Shown piece after piece: positions 34,715 through 46,161 of a DNA stretch of 64,000 bases (the stretch's first letter is position 1; the number at the start of each line of letters is the position of its first letter). Origin of the DNA: Verticillium longisporum (taxonomy: Eukaryota; Ascomycota; Sordariomycetes; Glomerellales; Plectosphaerellaceae); contig JAETXT010000008.1 of the NCBI GenBank assembly GCA_019188255.1, positions 4,030,001-4,094,000 on the forward strand, read 5' to 3'. The notes beneath the pieces were generated by a model that had not been told where the DNA came from, ran no database searches, and was given only the letters and a program-made list of their open reading frames with translations. A program made the translations under genes and the position numbers.

Positions 34715-37700
34715 AGGAAAGGGGGACAATGATCACAAGTTTTTTCCACGAAAGATCTTGAAAGTCGAAGGGGTGAGAGAATAGAGAGAGAGAGAAGAGG
34801 GAGGAGAGTCAGAGAACGCCGATGGAGGTTGCCGAACATGCCTCCATCACCAGTTCTTAGTAGCCCCTTTATACATGGCAGCACACATCTACACTTGCCC
34901 ACCAGAAAAAGGAGGGTCAACAGGCAAAAGCGGCAGAACGACAGAAGCCAGGCATCCAGGCTGGCCTGCGTTCCGGCTACATTACGACACGAGGAGACAA
35001 GACTCCATCAGGGAAAAGGCTGCTGACCCAGTTGAGGGCATTCTGATGCAAATCCTCTCTCATCTCTCACATCCCGCGAGACTCATCACGGTTAGCACTG
35101 AGGCGATGCTGGATGGGGATGCGGGCGCCCTGCGGCGGTTGGCGACCCGGGTAAGGACCCAGATGGCCCCCCGGGGAGCTCAAGAGAGAGGCAGAACGTG
35201 CGAATCTGCTTTGTTCGTTCATAGTAAACAACAGGCCTCTCGAAGTCTTTCCCCGCTCAGGCTCGTGCACTATGGACAGCAAAAAAGCAGTGGCCATGCT
35301 ACCTCTGCTGGCCGTTGGCGCCAGGGCTCGCGCGTACTGTGACCGAGAGCAGACGAGTCGTCGGATAGGAGACGGGGGCATGTGAGCTACGGCACAACAA
35401 GGCGAGGTAAGGCAAGGCAAGGTGAGGGCATGGCAAGGAAACAGGGACTGGCGCGCGTGGATGTGGATGGATGGATGCAATCTCAGTCAACGTGGCGCTG
35501 TCGGGGATTGACCGAAATGCAGCAAGCAGCTCAGCGCAATAGAGACAAGTCAGAGCAACAGCAAGGCAGAGGCAGAGGCAGGCATGGCCCATGACATACT
35601 GAAAAAGGAAAATCGCTCATAACCGCCAACATCGTGAAAATTGAAGAGGACGTGAGGTCCAAGTCTTATATCTCGAGATGCCAAGTATTTTCCTAGCGCA
35701 AGTTGGCTCCCGGGGAACAAGTTAGTGACAAGGAACGCAAGTCTTGGCCAGGGATCCACGAGACCGACAGATAGCTAAGGTAGTTCGAGCTGCACAGCAC
35801 GGGTCCCCCTTGGCTTGGCTTGTGCTTGGCTCCTCTTCTCCCTCTCCCTCTGCCCTTGTCTTTGTTTTACTTTGCCCCTTGGCCCCTTGACCTTTTGGTG
35901 CATCCGACGGGCACTGCCACGATGGAGCATGCAGACAGGTCGCGGGAGGAAGGGGGGTAAAAAGGCGGAGCGTCCTGTGGTCAGTAGGGGTCGACTAGAC
36001 TGAATAGCGAAAAGAGGATTGGATGTTGAGGAAACGGAATCTTCCTCACTCGTCGGTGAGCGATGAGCCCACGAGCTTTGGAGCTAGCGAGCGGGCGTTA
36101 AAATGTCTCGAGATGATGTGAGAGCGGGGGTTCACATCTCGTAACACGCCTGCAGTTACTGGAGAAAATGACGGAGCGTAGTATTGAATGAACGCAGAGG
36201 TCGGAAAACAGGACCAGAGTAACTCGGCACGGAGGAGAGGGGAGACCCAGCGAGCGAGATGAGGGCGCAGAGGAGCATGTGGTGAACATGGATGGGATGG
36301 AAGGCTGATGACGCCGCATGCCTGAGCCGAAAGTAAATCAAAAGCCATGGAAAGCCTCGGGATGGGAAATACCACTTTGCTGTGCATTCCCCATCTTGGT
36401 TCGTCAACGATTCCCCCTTCCCCCTCCTCTCCCTCCTCCCACATTCGACGTAACTACGGCAGTCGGTCTGACCGCCTGGGCATCGAAGTCGGCCCACGAG
36501 GACGGCTTTTAGGGCTTCCGCAAACAGCTACTGACCGCTTGGCCCCAAGCAAACGGCCAGGTCTCGTCCCTTGTCGCAAAGGACAGGACAGACTCTGGTC
36601 AGTATTGCGTGTCCCACCACCCTCGTACCGGGAGAGAATTGCTTATGAACCTTGTCCCGTTTTCTTCATGATACACATCTCATAGCTGTCCATTGGCGTC
36701 GTGGCTGTCGTCGTCAAATAAACACCGGACCTCGATGTACGGCGCCGGGGTCAATACGCCGATCTCTCTAAACCCCCTCTTGGCATGACCTTCCCGCAGC
36801 CTCTTCCCGTCCTCCGCCACCCAGTAGGACCTAACGTCGTGGGCGGCCTCCTTGGCAAAATCCGATCTCCAGGGTAGGGTCTTCCACAACCGGGCCCCCG
36901 AGTCGTTGGATCAAGGGCCCTCCTCAACTGAATAGGGTGTGAATGAAATTTGACAGGCAATGCAGCCCTGTAGTTTGTGTGCCCTCCCACCCCTCCCTCA
37001 TCGCTGGACCATCGCCGTTGCTGCAGCCAGGTCGGCGACTTAGACACTAGTAGCCTGGCAGTGCCCTGTGAGCACTAGTAGCCTAGCAGTGCCCTGTGAG
37101 CGAAAAGGAGGACGAGGGACGAAAGACGAGAGACGAGAACGAGCCGGGGTTCACCGTTGCCGAACGCAGAGGCCATGCCTATGCAACATGCAGTCAGTGC
37201 CTGGCTGCTGCTCCCCATCCTAGGTTGCACGTCCCATGTCCCACGTCCCACGTCTGAGGTTTGTCTGTCCCCAAAGTCCACAGGTGGGTGAGCCATTTCA
37301 CAACGAGTTGAGAGCCGGTGGGTGGATGGTCATGGGCGCGCGAAACACTTGTCCCTGTCACTCGGCTACTCCTAAAAGTCAAAATTCCGTAGCGGCTCCC
37401 CTTGACCGTCATCTGCCCTTTGTCGCCCAAGGCCAAAAATGGCAACAATCCGACTCGCCTCGATCTGAACGACTCGCTCAGTCACTCGCTCGCTTGATCC
37501 GCTGCCGATGGCTTCGGAGAACGTGCCCATTCTCGCGCGCCCACGCACACGCCCACGCACACCCTCGATCTTTGTTGCCGCACTTGGTTTCCTGTTCCAT
37601 CTCACGAACTACTCATGACGTCGTCACACCAAGACGTGTAGCCCCGGGAACGGGACTGAACCGGACTGGACTGGCTGGCTTGTGCTCCCTCTCGATTGAA

Positions 37701-38201
37701 TGATGAGTGGCCGCTCAAAGCTGGGTCTCCGAGTCGGTCGGTAGCTGCTGCGCCCCAAAAGGGCCCTTGCTCTTCACATGGAGACCAGGAACGCCCACCC
37801 ATCCCCTTCATAGGCAGCCACAACTCGCGCTTTTTATCTGCCCTGTCCCCTCTGACGCTGCCCCCTTAGTGGGGCCCCTGTTCCCCCCGCCGCCGCCGCC
37901 GCCGTCACTGATTCTATTGCTGCTCCCGATACTACTACTGTTCTTGCTACTGTTGTGGGCGCGCGCTTTGGTTCGGAGGCATAGTGGATTGCCCTGTCCA
38001 CTCGTGTGCTGCCCTGCCTGTCCTTGTCGCTGCTGGCCCATCCATCTGGTTCGCACGTCTCCTGGTTTCCGATACTGGGCCTGCTTTTTCGTCTTCCCTG
38101 CTTCGCAACGAATCCGTGTTGGCTGGCTGCGTGCCTGCGGCCATCAAGCCCCCTTCGGATCAGCCTTCGTGCCGGCATAGCACTACCGTACCGGTCCCGA
38201 C
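34715..38201. other. 3.5-kb intergenic region between divergent genes
   Basis: No gene was recognised. The first 200 nt form the ATPase leader. Low-complexity purine/pyrimidine stretches are common, CACGTCCCA-type repeats occur near 37225-37255, and a 28-bp tandem duplication is listed separately. The segment 37860-38200 (GCCGCC repeats, CTGCTACTG runs) is probably the leader of the F-box-like gene. Confidence 0.45.
37045..37100. repeat. 28-bp tandem duplication
   Basis: Two adjacent 28-bp copies beginning CACTAGTAGCCT and ending GTGCCCTGTGAG differ at one position (G/A). The copy is probably recent; no function is visible. Confidence 0.85.
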
Positions 38202-39482
38202 ATGTCCATCTGCTCTGTCGCGGCCGCTGCTCCAGCGCATCAATCAATCTTTGGCCAACCTCACTGTCCATTGCCCCAGCAGTCAGCGACGGGACACTCT
38301 CGCACCTACAAAGTTGGCCCCATCAACCCCAAAGCTCAAGCCCAACCGCCGCCAATACAGATGCAGACGCAGACGCAGCCGCAACCACAACCACAAATGC
38401 AGCACCAAGCGAGAACGAAACCTGCCGAGCTCGCCCTCTCCACCCAAACATCTCTTCCCGCCCTGCCCAAACCACCTCGCCGAGTCATGGCAGGCCTGCT
38501 GAGCATCGCCCCCGAGTTGCGCGACCTGATCCTTGAGGAGGTCCTCCGACTGCCCGAACGGGAGGCGCCCGTGGACCCGTCCGCCAGTCAGGACCGAAAG
38601 CGTCGCAAGTACCGCGACGACATGCGATGCTCTGATGGCCACGACATATGGGTGAAGGAGAAGAACTTCTTGGCCGCCGCCCAGAAGACGCCGGCCATAA
38701 TGCTGGTCAACCGGCAGCTGCACGCCGAGGCAGCAGCAGTGATTGCCCGGACGAAGACGCACTATCGGCTCGACGTCATGTACGTCAAGGAGTGTGGACT
38801 GTGGCCGACTTGGCTCTCTGTCCCGCGCTTGGCCCATCACGCCGACAGCATCTACGTCCAGTTTCGAATCTTCGATCCTCCCGCAGATGTCAACGAAGAC
38901 TGGCGCAATCCTCGACAGTTTCTTGGTGGCGACGGCGGGCCCGCCATGATTGGTTGGAACTTTTTCGCCATGATGAAGGATTATCTTCTGCATGGTCCCA
39001 CGGCTTTCGAGAGTCTCGTTGCCACCAAGAACTCTTTTTCGGTGAAGACGCTTATTCTCGATATTCTGCCGCCGCCGCCTGGGACCAAGGACGACAACCT
39101 CGGATTTCCTCCTGGCTCGGCTCAGGGGTCGCGCCTCGAGCGCTTCGTCGCCTCGCGAATGGCAAGTCATCGTTGGCCGATCCCACCAGAAGGTCTGGAG
39201 CACACAATGCCCGCGGAGAAGCTCGCCATCTTCATTGCTGGCAGACTGAGCAGCCTGCTGTCCCGGCACGAGGATTACGGCGCACCAGTCTTCCACCGGG
39301 TCGGAAGCATCGATATCCGCGTCGGCGGTGAGACGAGGCGGCTCTTCGACCTTGACGAACTGCTCGACATGATCCCGACACGACCCATCAAGGCCAAAAC
39401 GCCTGAGGAGACACTAAAGCAGCAGAAAACCATAGACGACTGGAAAGCCACAATGTCCAAAAAGAGGAAGACCTGGGGCTAG
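38202..39482 (+). CDS. F-box-like fungal protein of unknown function, 426 aa
   Basis: This is a single open frame. Residues 1-95 are low-complexity (Ala, Pro, then Gln-rich, QMQTQTQPQPQPQMQ) and may be partly untranslated. From about residue 96, MAGLLSIAPELRDLILEEVLRL resembles the start of an F-box or 2EXR-type domain, where LPxELRxxIxxxVL is the usual pattern. It is followed by TPAIMLVNRQLHAEAAAVIART, the second part of that domain in many fungal proteins. The remainder (FFAMMKDYLLHG, RVGSIDIRVGGETRRLFDLDELLDMIP) is globular without recognised motifs and ends in a basic KKRK tail. F-box proteins link targets to SCF ubiquitin ligases, but this divergent class often lacks evidence of Skp1 binding. 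A start at 38488 would remove the low-complexity N-terminus. Confidence 0.75.
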   Translation: MSICSVAAAAPAHQSIFGQPHCPLPQQSATGHSRTYKVGPINPKAQAQPPPIQMQTQTQPQPQPQMQHQARTKPAELALSTQTSLPALPKPPRRVMAGLLSIAPELRDLILEEVLRLPEREAPVDPSASQDRKRRKYRDDMRCSDGHDIWVKEKNFLAAAQKTPAIMLVNRQLHAEAAAVIARTKTHYRLDVMYVKECGLWPTWLSVPRLAHHADSIYVQFRIFDPPADVNEDWRNPRQFLGGDGGPAMIGWNFFAMMKDYLLHGPTAFESLVATKNSFSVKTLILDILPPPPGTKDDNLGFPPGSAQGSRLERFVASRMASHRWPIPPEGLEHTMPAEKLAIFIAGRLSSLLSRHEDYGAPVFHRVGSIDIRVGGETRRLFDLDELLDMIPTRPIKAKTPEETLKQQKTIDDWKATMSKKRKTWG

Positions 39483-39648
39483 CGGGCGGGGCAGGGCGCT
39501 GAGGGGGAAAAGGCGTCATAAAGACAGACGTATTATGGCCGCCGATGATCGGCCATTGGTGAAATGGTTTCGGGATGGGAATGATTACACGAATCGAATC
39601 CTCCGAGTACGGGGGGTTGGTACATACTCTTTCTGGGCATGGTGCATT

Positions 39649-39684
39649 GGGCGGACTGGCATAGGTGGGCGGACTGGCATAGGT
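39649..39684. repeat. 18-bp tandem repeat, two units
   Basis: Units of gggcggactggcataggt lie in the short space between the convergent F-box-like and methyltransferase genes. Nothing else was seen in 39483-39842. Confidence 0.75.
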
Positions 39685-39842
39685 GGGCGAGCGGGCATTC
39701 GGAATGGCGAACTGGTTTCTTCGGGGCACTGGGGTTTGTTAGGCTGCCGAGAACTCGGCTCGGGAGGGCCGGCGCATTGGAGGTTCTTGTTGGATTCGAT
39801 TCCATCGGTATGAAATGATATGTAAGGAGCGCGTTGAAAAGA

Positions 39843-40910
39843 TCACTCGTTCTTTGCCTGCTCATTGCCGTTCAAAACGCAATCGCGGAGCCTTGCGAGG
39901 TGGGCATGGCTGGCCTTGCAGCATCCTCCCACGACAATCTGCTTCCACTTTCCTCGAGTCTTGGCGTCGCGCACTATCTCGGCAAGCTGTTCCTCCCATG
40001 GGGCGCCTTGCACCTTGCCGCCTGCTGGTAGCTCCCAGGTCTGCGTCGTTGTGTTGTACACCTCGCCGTCAGTACCGTCGGGGTACAGAACCAGGGCCGG
40101 TGCCTCATTGACGTGACCCGCTTGGACCTGGTCGGTAACGGCTGCTTCGAAACGGGCGATAAGCTCCTTGAGCTTCCAGATCTTGGTACAGTTGATGCCG
40201 ATGCCCCAAGGTTGGGACCGTGCCACAGCAGGATTCAACATGGCGTCGACAGCGGAGCTGATGCTGGCCCCATCAGGCAGGGCCATTTCCTCGCCTGGGA
40301 AGACACAGGCAATCCAAAAGGGCGTGTTGGCGGCCTTCGCACCCAGGTCGTCTAGGGCCTTCCGTGCGGCCACAATCTCGTCCAATCTCGGCATCGTCTC
40401 GACGGCAACGTATGAGACGGGCGATGAGAACCCGCCGGCCTCCTCGAAGATACGGAAACGCTCCAAGTGCCAGGCGGCCAAGTCTTCAGGCGAGTCGTGC
40501 TCGGGGTCATATTTTCCAGTATACTCCTGGCCAGGAATCATGCAAGCGCCATAGGGTCCAACACTCAAAGCGACCTGCCCTCCGTTTGCCTTGCCGGCGC
40601 TGTGAGCAATGGCGATGGCGTCGCGGGCAAATGACGCGATCTTCGTCCTGTCGATGCCGTCGGGGAACTGAGCCGTGCGTGTGTTGGCGAAGCCGTGAAT
40701 AGAAAATTGATAGGTTGCCGTCAGGATAATGTCGACCGGGACATCACCAAAGTCCTTTTGGCAAGCGAGGAGGGTGTCTTGGTCGCTCACGAGCATGTGA
40801 GACGACCACAGAGGGGTTGACTTGTCGAAGCGCACACCGTACTTGTCGCCAAGGGAGGTACCCAAGCCTCCATCCAAGATGAGGACCTTGTTCGAGGCGG
40901 AAGACGACAT
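39843..40910 (-). CDS. Homocysteine S-methyltransferase
   Basis: A single exon encodes 355 residues. ILDGGLGTSLGDKYG at the N-terminus is the family's DGG.GT signature. ILTATYQFSIHGF supplies the substrate-binding strand. ALSVGPYGACMIPGQEYTGKY is the S-P-Y-G motif. The zinc ligands are the cysteine of GINCT and the vicinal pair of VGGCCKA near the C-terminus. The enzyme transfers a methyl group from S-methylmethionine or S-adenosylmethionine to homocysteine to make methionine, like yeast Mht1 and Sam4. The length fits the family (about 320-360). The start at 40910 is followed by MSSSASNKVLILDGG, which is normal. No local pathway partner is present. Confidence 0.92.
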   Translation of the reverse strand: MSSSASNKVLILDGGLGTSLGDKYGVRFDKSTPLWSSHMLVSDQDTLLACQKDFGDVPVDIILTATYQFSIHGFANTRTAQFPDGIDRTKIASFARDAIAIAHSAGKANGGQVALSVGPYGACMIPGQEYTGKYDPEHDSPEDLAAWHLERFRIFEEAGGFSSPVSYVAVETMPRLDEIVAARKALDDLGAKAANTPFWIACVFPGEEMALPDGASISSAVDAMLNPAVARSQPWGIGINCTKIWKLKELIARFEAAVTDQVQAGHVNEAPALVLYPDGTDGEVYNTTTQTWELPAGGKVQGAPWEEQLAEIVRDAKTRGKWKQIVVGGCCKASHAHLARLRDCVLNGNEQAKNE

Positions 40911-41973
40911 GACGAGTGGTTCCAGGGACGGCCCGAAAAAATGCGGTGATTTATATTTCCTATGGCCGTCGTGGGTTTTGAGCCGTCGTCGTTGTTTCTG
41001 AGTGGGAAAGGGACAGACGAGGTTTCACATACCCAAAAACGGGCAGTGGGCTACTGATAGGTTTTTGCACCCGGGCTGGGGGACACAAGCGATGACTAAC
41101 AGCACTGTTGGGTAGATGACGCGTCCCTATAGGCTGCCAAGACACGGACGGAAGCCCCTGCCAGCGACCCTGCTTAGGCGCGACGCACCTGCCTTAGGGG
41201 CCCCGTTCTGTGGACGTGCCTGCCCACCTTGCATTGCACTTGTTGCAGAGTCAAATTGCAGTGCTCCTGCTATGAGTGAGTGGAGGGGGTTGTCAGGGAA
41301 GGTCCACATGGCTGTAAGGCGGCATTCTGGGCCTGATGATGAAACTGGCCAGACCAGTGTCCTGCTGTCAACAAAACATGTCAGCTTGATTACCTTACCT
41401 AAGGCGAAGATTGTGGTCAAGAAACAGAAGCGTTGTTACGGCACAATCGAGAGCTCTTGGACTGATAAAAGATTACTCATAGTTGATTTTCAGCCGGTTC
41501 CGTCATATAGGGCAGGCGCCTGGTTTGTATCCTAAATACCGTAATCAATATTTAACACAGGTGGGCTACAAGAAGACATGACTGCCCGAAAGTGGTGGTT
41601 TTTTGATATCAATTCTTCATAGGTAGGTTGTATTTGACAGTACGCGTTGATCTACATCCTTGTCTGCACAACATACCTGGCAACTGTGACGCAACTGGTG
41701 CACCTGCCCTACTCTTGCATGGGATCATGATTACTTTTCCCGGCAACTTCCTCGGCAGACTCTGATGCCAAAGAAGTTGCAAGAGGCATGATAATCACAA
41801 CGAAGTCGCTTTGCAGACTCGATTTAGGATTTGTGTTCCTTCGCATAAAAGTGCAAAGACTCTAACTTCCTCAAACAAGCTCCACAGGCTGAGTACATCT
41901 ACAGGCATCACTACTGCCAAAACGTATAGCGCCACGGTAACACACTTTGCACTCGAGGAGCTTGAAGACAGCC
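40911..41973. other. Intergenic region
   Basis: The first part is the promoter of the methyltransferase gene. The stretch 41430-41900 is comparatively A/T-rich. No gene was seen. Confidence 0.45.
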
Positions 41974-43013
41974 ATGGAAACTCCACCAAATGAGTTCGAA
42001 ATTGATGAAGAGCGGTATCTCCCGGTCAAGCCCCCACCTCAGTCTCCTAGACCTTCTCATAAGGCGTCAGATATTTCCCTGCAAGAACGTCTTTCAGGGA
42101 TGCACTTGAAGACGTATCCCTTCGATGTCTTCTACTCCTCGCTAGGAAAGGCCCTCATGACACAGATGAGAGGCCGCAGAAAGGACCGCCGCCTGGTGCA
42201 GCATGACATTGCGCGCTGGGTTGGAAAATTCATCAGCAGTCCAAACCCACGTGTCACACGTTGGCGCAGCGTCATCGCCAACCTCAGCCGCAACGTCGGC
42301 GACTTCCACAAGCTCCCTTTGTGCTTCGCTCACCCATTACTCACAGGAGCGGCCATTCTTGTCAACTCAGATTTCGCGGTGACGGACTTGCTCCACTAGG
42401 ATGCGAAACGCGTCAGAACACCCGCCGGCGTCTTCTTGCCTCTGGGTATGGGACTCGTCAATTTTCTTGCCCTCTCACGTCACATCTAGAAAGATGACGA
42501 GGGTCGCTACCGCGTTGACGTTGTGAGAGAGTTTGATACGGCTGAGCGTCACTTTTGGGCATCTGTCTTTGGAGCATTGGATAAAGCTTCCAAGGCGGAG
42601 GCTACGGGAAACATCAGCCTCGTCCAGGACGCTTTTCGCCTCAGCACCCTGCTAAACTTTTTCCCTCTCGATGCCCATGACGAGCCACAGCCACCATCGC
42701 GTCTTCTGGTCGAGAACTTACCATTCTTTCTAAGCTATCGCATACCTCAAGTGCGTGGCCCGCAGGACGTTGCTTTTGATGACGAGTTGGAGGAGAGGAT
42801 TGAAAATTGGCTTTGCAAACCCACAGCGAATGGGCAAGTTCCAATGAGTCCGATTTCTGACGTATACTGATAAAAGCCAGAGCCTTGAAGGAGTGGAACA
42901 CCCCTCGGAGACATGCAAACCAGCTTCGCAGGACTGGAAAAGCCGCAATAACTGGGCCGACCAAGCCTCTCAAGGTTGTTAAGCGAAAAAGGACCCCAGA
43001 ATATCACGAGTGA
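41974..43013 (+). pseudogene. Unknown gene interrupted by two in-frame TAG codons
   Basis: One frame reads from METPPNEFEIDEERYLPVK (41974) through RRLVQHDIARWVGKFISS and SDFAVTDLLH, hits TAG at 42397-42399, continues AGVFLPLGMGLVNFLALSRHI, hits TAG at 42487-42489, then runs KDDEGRYRVDVVREFDTAERHFWASVFGALDKASKAE to TGA at 42868. Another frame then gives RALKEWNTPRRHANQLRR to TGA at 43011-43013. Composition is protein-like throughout and the frame is kept across both stops. No intron with consistent phase removes them. The product (about 330 residues) is not recognised; it looks globular and hydrophilic. Both TAGs could come from CAG by C-to-T change at CpA, as in repeat-induced point mutation. 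Confidence 0.5.
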
Positions 43014-43577
43014 CCAAAGAAAGAACATCTTTCAGATTGTTGTTCGCCAAGGCGATTGAGCGGAGACTTTGCGTTGCTTAAGCGGAGTTTTATTTTCTAC
43101 TGTTTTCTATTGAGAACGTTAATAGCCCTCTTTTAACCGCCGGGCCGGACCCAAAGTTGGCGGGATTCCGGTTGACAGAACGCCGCCGTGACATTGCAGA
43201 TAACGTCGTACGCTGTCACATATGGCCAGAAAAGGTCGTCGACCCAGCCAAATCTCGTGCCTCGCCTGAGCTTTGCATGGCGTACGACTTTCACCGCAAG
43301 TTTTTCTTCACCAGGACTGCGCCTCACGCTTTCCACCGTGGCAACCCGCTACAATGCCACTCAATGTTGCGTTGCATGTGACATGTCCTTGGTTACATGA
43401 GTACATCCTACAGCGATGGCTCACGTCGACTAAAACAGCTCAAGTAGTCCGAGAGGGGTTCCGCTCCAGAAGGAGATGGGATTATAGCATGGCCAGGCCA
43501 GTGTGCATATAAACTTCGCTGTATCCTACTACGAGTCACCTGTAGCATCAGTCATTGAGGAGTTAACTTATTTCACG
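43014..43577. other. Intergenic, promoter region of the CBM1 gene
   Basis: No coding feature was seen. Confidence 0.4.
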
Positions 43578-44330
43578 ATGCTCGCTTACATGCTGCCAGC
43601 CGTCTTCCTCCTCGCTCATGGTGCCCTTGGGCAGGTCCCTCCTCAACCCACACGTGGCGCAACTCAGAGCCTCTACGGGCAGTGTAAATGATGACCAAAC
43701 AAGCAGACCATACAAGACTAGGACGCTGACTCTCCACCTTCAAGGCGGCGGCGCAAATTGGGAATATGCAACAGCTTGTGCCCCTGGCTCGACATGCTAC
43801 AACGACGGAAAGTAATCTTCCCCTCTCCCGGGAGAACTGCCAAAGCTCTCGCAACCCGGTTCCCGTTCCCTTGCTAACGCACCGGCAGCCCTTGGTACTC
43901 CCAATGCGTAGCCTATGAGCACCTGCCCCCCGAGCACTCTCTCTACCCCGGAAATGGGGGAACCAGCCGTCCGACCAAGACGACGACCGCCAAAGTGACG
44001 ACGACGTCCAAGACCAGCTCGACGTCCAAGGTCTCGACGCCGACGCGGACAACCTCGACCGCCATCTTTACCACGACCAAGCCCGTGACGACAAAGCCCG
44101 CCACATCGGCCAAGACGACACTCAAGACGTCGACGACAACAACAACGTCTACTTCGAAGACGCAGGCGACGACCACCTCGAAGCCACGCACGACGACGAC
44201 GAGCACGACAACCACCACGAAACCACCCCCAGAAGTTACGAGACCGGCACCGCCGCCCGTAGGCGGAGGACCCATCACGCTCACGCCGAGCACGATTCGT
44301 GGACCGACACGAACAATCGCCTGGCCCTGA
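43578..44330 (+). CDS. Secreted protein with one CBM1 (cellulose-binding) domain and Thr-rich tail
   Basis: Exons 43578-43683, 43745-43811 and 43889-44330 encode 204 residues. The signal peptide is MLAYMLPAVFLLAHGALG. Directly after it comes a CBM1: SLYGQCGGANWEYATACAPG with STCYNDGN and PWYSQC, giving the aromatic residues and disulfide cysteines of fungal cellulose-binding modules. Introns cut the module twice at codon-splitting positions. The rest is a Thr/Lys/Ser-rich stretch of about 110 residues, probably O-glycosylated, and a proline-rich end (RPAPPPVGGGP). There is no catalytic domain. CBM1-only proteins bind cellulose or chitin and can act as wall-protecting or plant-interaction proteins. 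No GPI signal was seen. Confidence 0.87.
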
Positions 44331-46161
44331 GGCACCTGCACACCTATCATAAGCCTCTTCAGGAAGTGTCCCAAGTCAAAGGCTGGGGAAGACGGCCAAT
44401 AATCCTTCGTACGAGAAGCATAGACTCGGTTCACAGCTAGCACAACCGCGTCAAGTAGTAGCGCGCACAAGGAGTCGTCCTGACGAGGTGTTTGAAGACA
44501 ATAAAAGCATCACCTCTATCTAGTCTTCGCGCGTCATCCTCATGTAGAACCCCCAGAGAACAAAATGCCCAGCCCAATACACGCGATCCGCCCTCTCCGG
44601 TTCGACGCCCCTGGCCATATGCCCCCCCTCCTCGTGATATCACAGCCCCCGATCCAGCAAAGAAGAAAAAGCCTCCCCCCACCGAGCAAGCTTCTTCTCC
44701 CGACCCTTCCACCGCCGGCAAACCTTCCATACGAGCGAGCGACGCATCGGCGCCATGACTCTCCCATGCAAAGCTAACAGACAGCAGCGCCCCATTCCGA
44801 CCAAAGGAAGGCAGGTCAGCAACACCCAAGCCCACCGGATTCGTTCTGGTCGTTTGCCACGTGACTCGGCACCTAGAGGAAGATTCCGTGGGGGCTATGG
44901 ATGGATGGATGGATACAGTACGTTAGCGGCCATCGCCGCGTGGCGTCTCACCTGGCTACAGCACCTAGGCAGGAGGGACGACTCACCCTCTCTCCCGTCG
45001 ACCTGACTCCATGAATCAGACGATGATTCGGCGCCGACGAGTTGGACAGACCGCAGCTGAAAGAGCGACAGAGCCAAAAAAAAAAAAAAAAAAAAAAAAA
45101 GAAAGAAAGAAAAAAACCCCCGAATCTTCGAAAGGAGAGGGGGAGACTTTCAAATCAGAGGGGGCTGCGCGCGACGTGAGGCTGAGACAATTTGTCCCGT
45201 CCCCAGCAGTCGAGTATGAGTCGAGTACGCCGGTGGTATGGAGGGCCTTCGCGGGTGTAAGAAGTAAGGGATAGCGTGTCGTGTCGCAGGACTTTGTCTT
45301 TGGGTGATGCGAGACGCAAAATGGTTGACATGTCAAGCGTGGGCCAGTCACGGCTAACACTAGCTCATGTCCCGGAATTCGGACGCTGGTCGCGCCAGAG
45401 CGTCTGGCTCTTGAATCATGCCAAATTCACAGCCTCCCGTCGCTCGTGCAGTTGGTCAAGTCAACATGTGTTGAAAATCAAAACTTCGATTTGCAGGGAA
45501 TTTCTCCCACTCCCCATAATTCCGCGCCGGGCTCGCAGGCCTAGAGAACATTGCCTCAAAATGTCCTACGTACATGAGCCTGAATGATCAGACCGTAAAC
45601 CCAATGCCCTTCCGAGTAACGCCCGATGATGCCCTGAACCGGCTGGTGCCCAGCTGATCAGTGCTGGACCCCAGTGATGATATCGTTAGTGTACATGCAA
45701 GGTAATGCGCCGATGCTGTTGGTTTTTTTTGTTTCGGCCGCGCCAGCGTGCGTCGTCAGAGATGCAGTCGGACGCGGTCGAATGATGAGGAGACCGTGGG
45801 TGGTGAATGGTGCGCAAGTTGAGGTAAAGTCGCGAATGGCTAACTCGGGCCATCTGGGGTATCATGCCTCACAGCAGAGGCTGGTTTCGTAAATGCAATA
45901 TGGATAATAGGGTGGGCCCCAAAGATCAGGTGAACCATCTTCGAGACTCCACAGTGAAGACTGCGACAAGGGGGCGAGACTCGTGCGACCCGTGCAAGTC
46001 GGCAACGATGGTGTGCGCATACACAGAATCGTTGTCCGTCGGACACTGCAGTCTGCAGAGAGATTGCAATGGCGACGTGGGTACTATTGCTACCCCAGGC
46101 AATGGATGCGGGGTCTCGCGCCAAGTCGTCAAGTATTTGCGTCGGTGCTGGCAGGCTGCTC
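44331..46161. other. Intergenic region with a poly-A run
   Basis: No gene was recognised. A run of about 24 A followed by GAAAGAAAG lies at 45077-45112. The frames at 44437-44835 lack domains. Confidence 0.45.
45077..45112. repeat. Poly-A/GAAA simple repeat
   Basis: An uninterrupted A run and GAAA units. No target-site duplication or retroelement coding sequence was seen beside it. Confidence 0.8.

Noticed and set aside
38283..39296. 337-codon frame opposite the F-box-like gene
   Set aside because: Antisense shadow; no motif, while the plus strand has F-box-like sequence.
45077..45112. Poly-A run as a retroposon tail
   Set aside because: No upstream element, coding remnant or target-site duplication was found.
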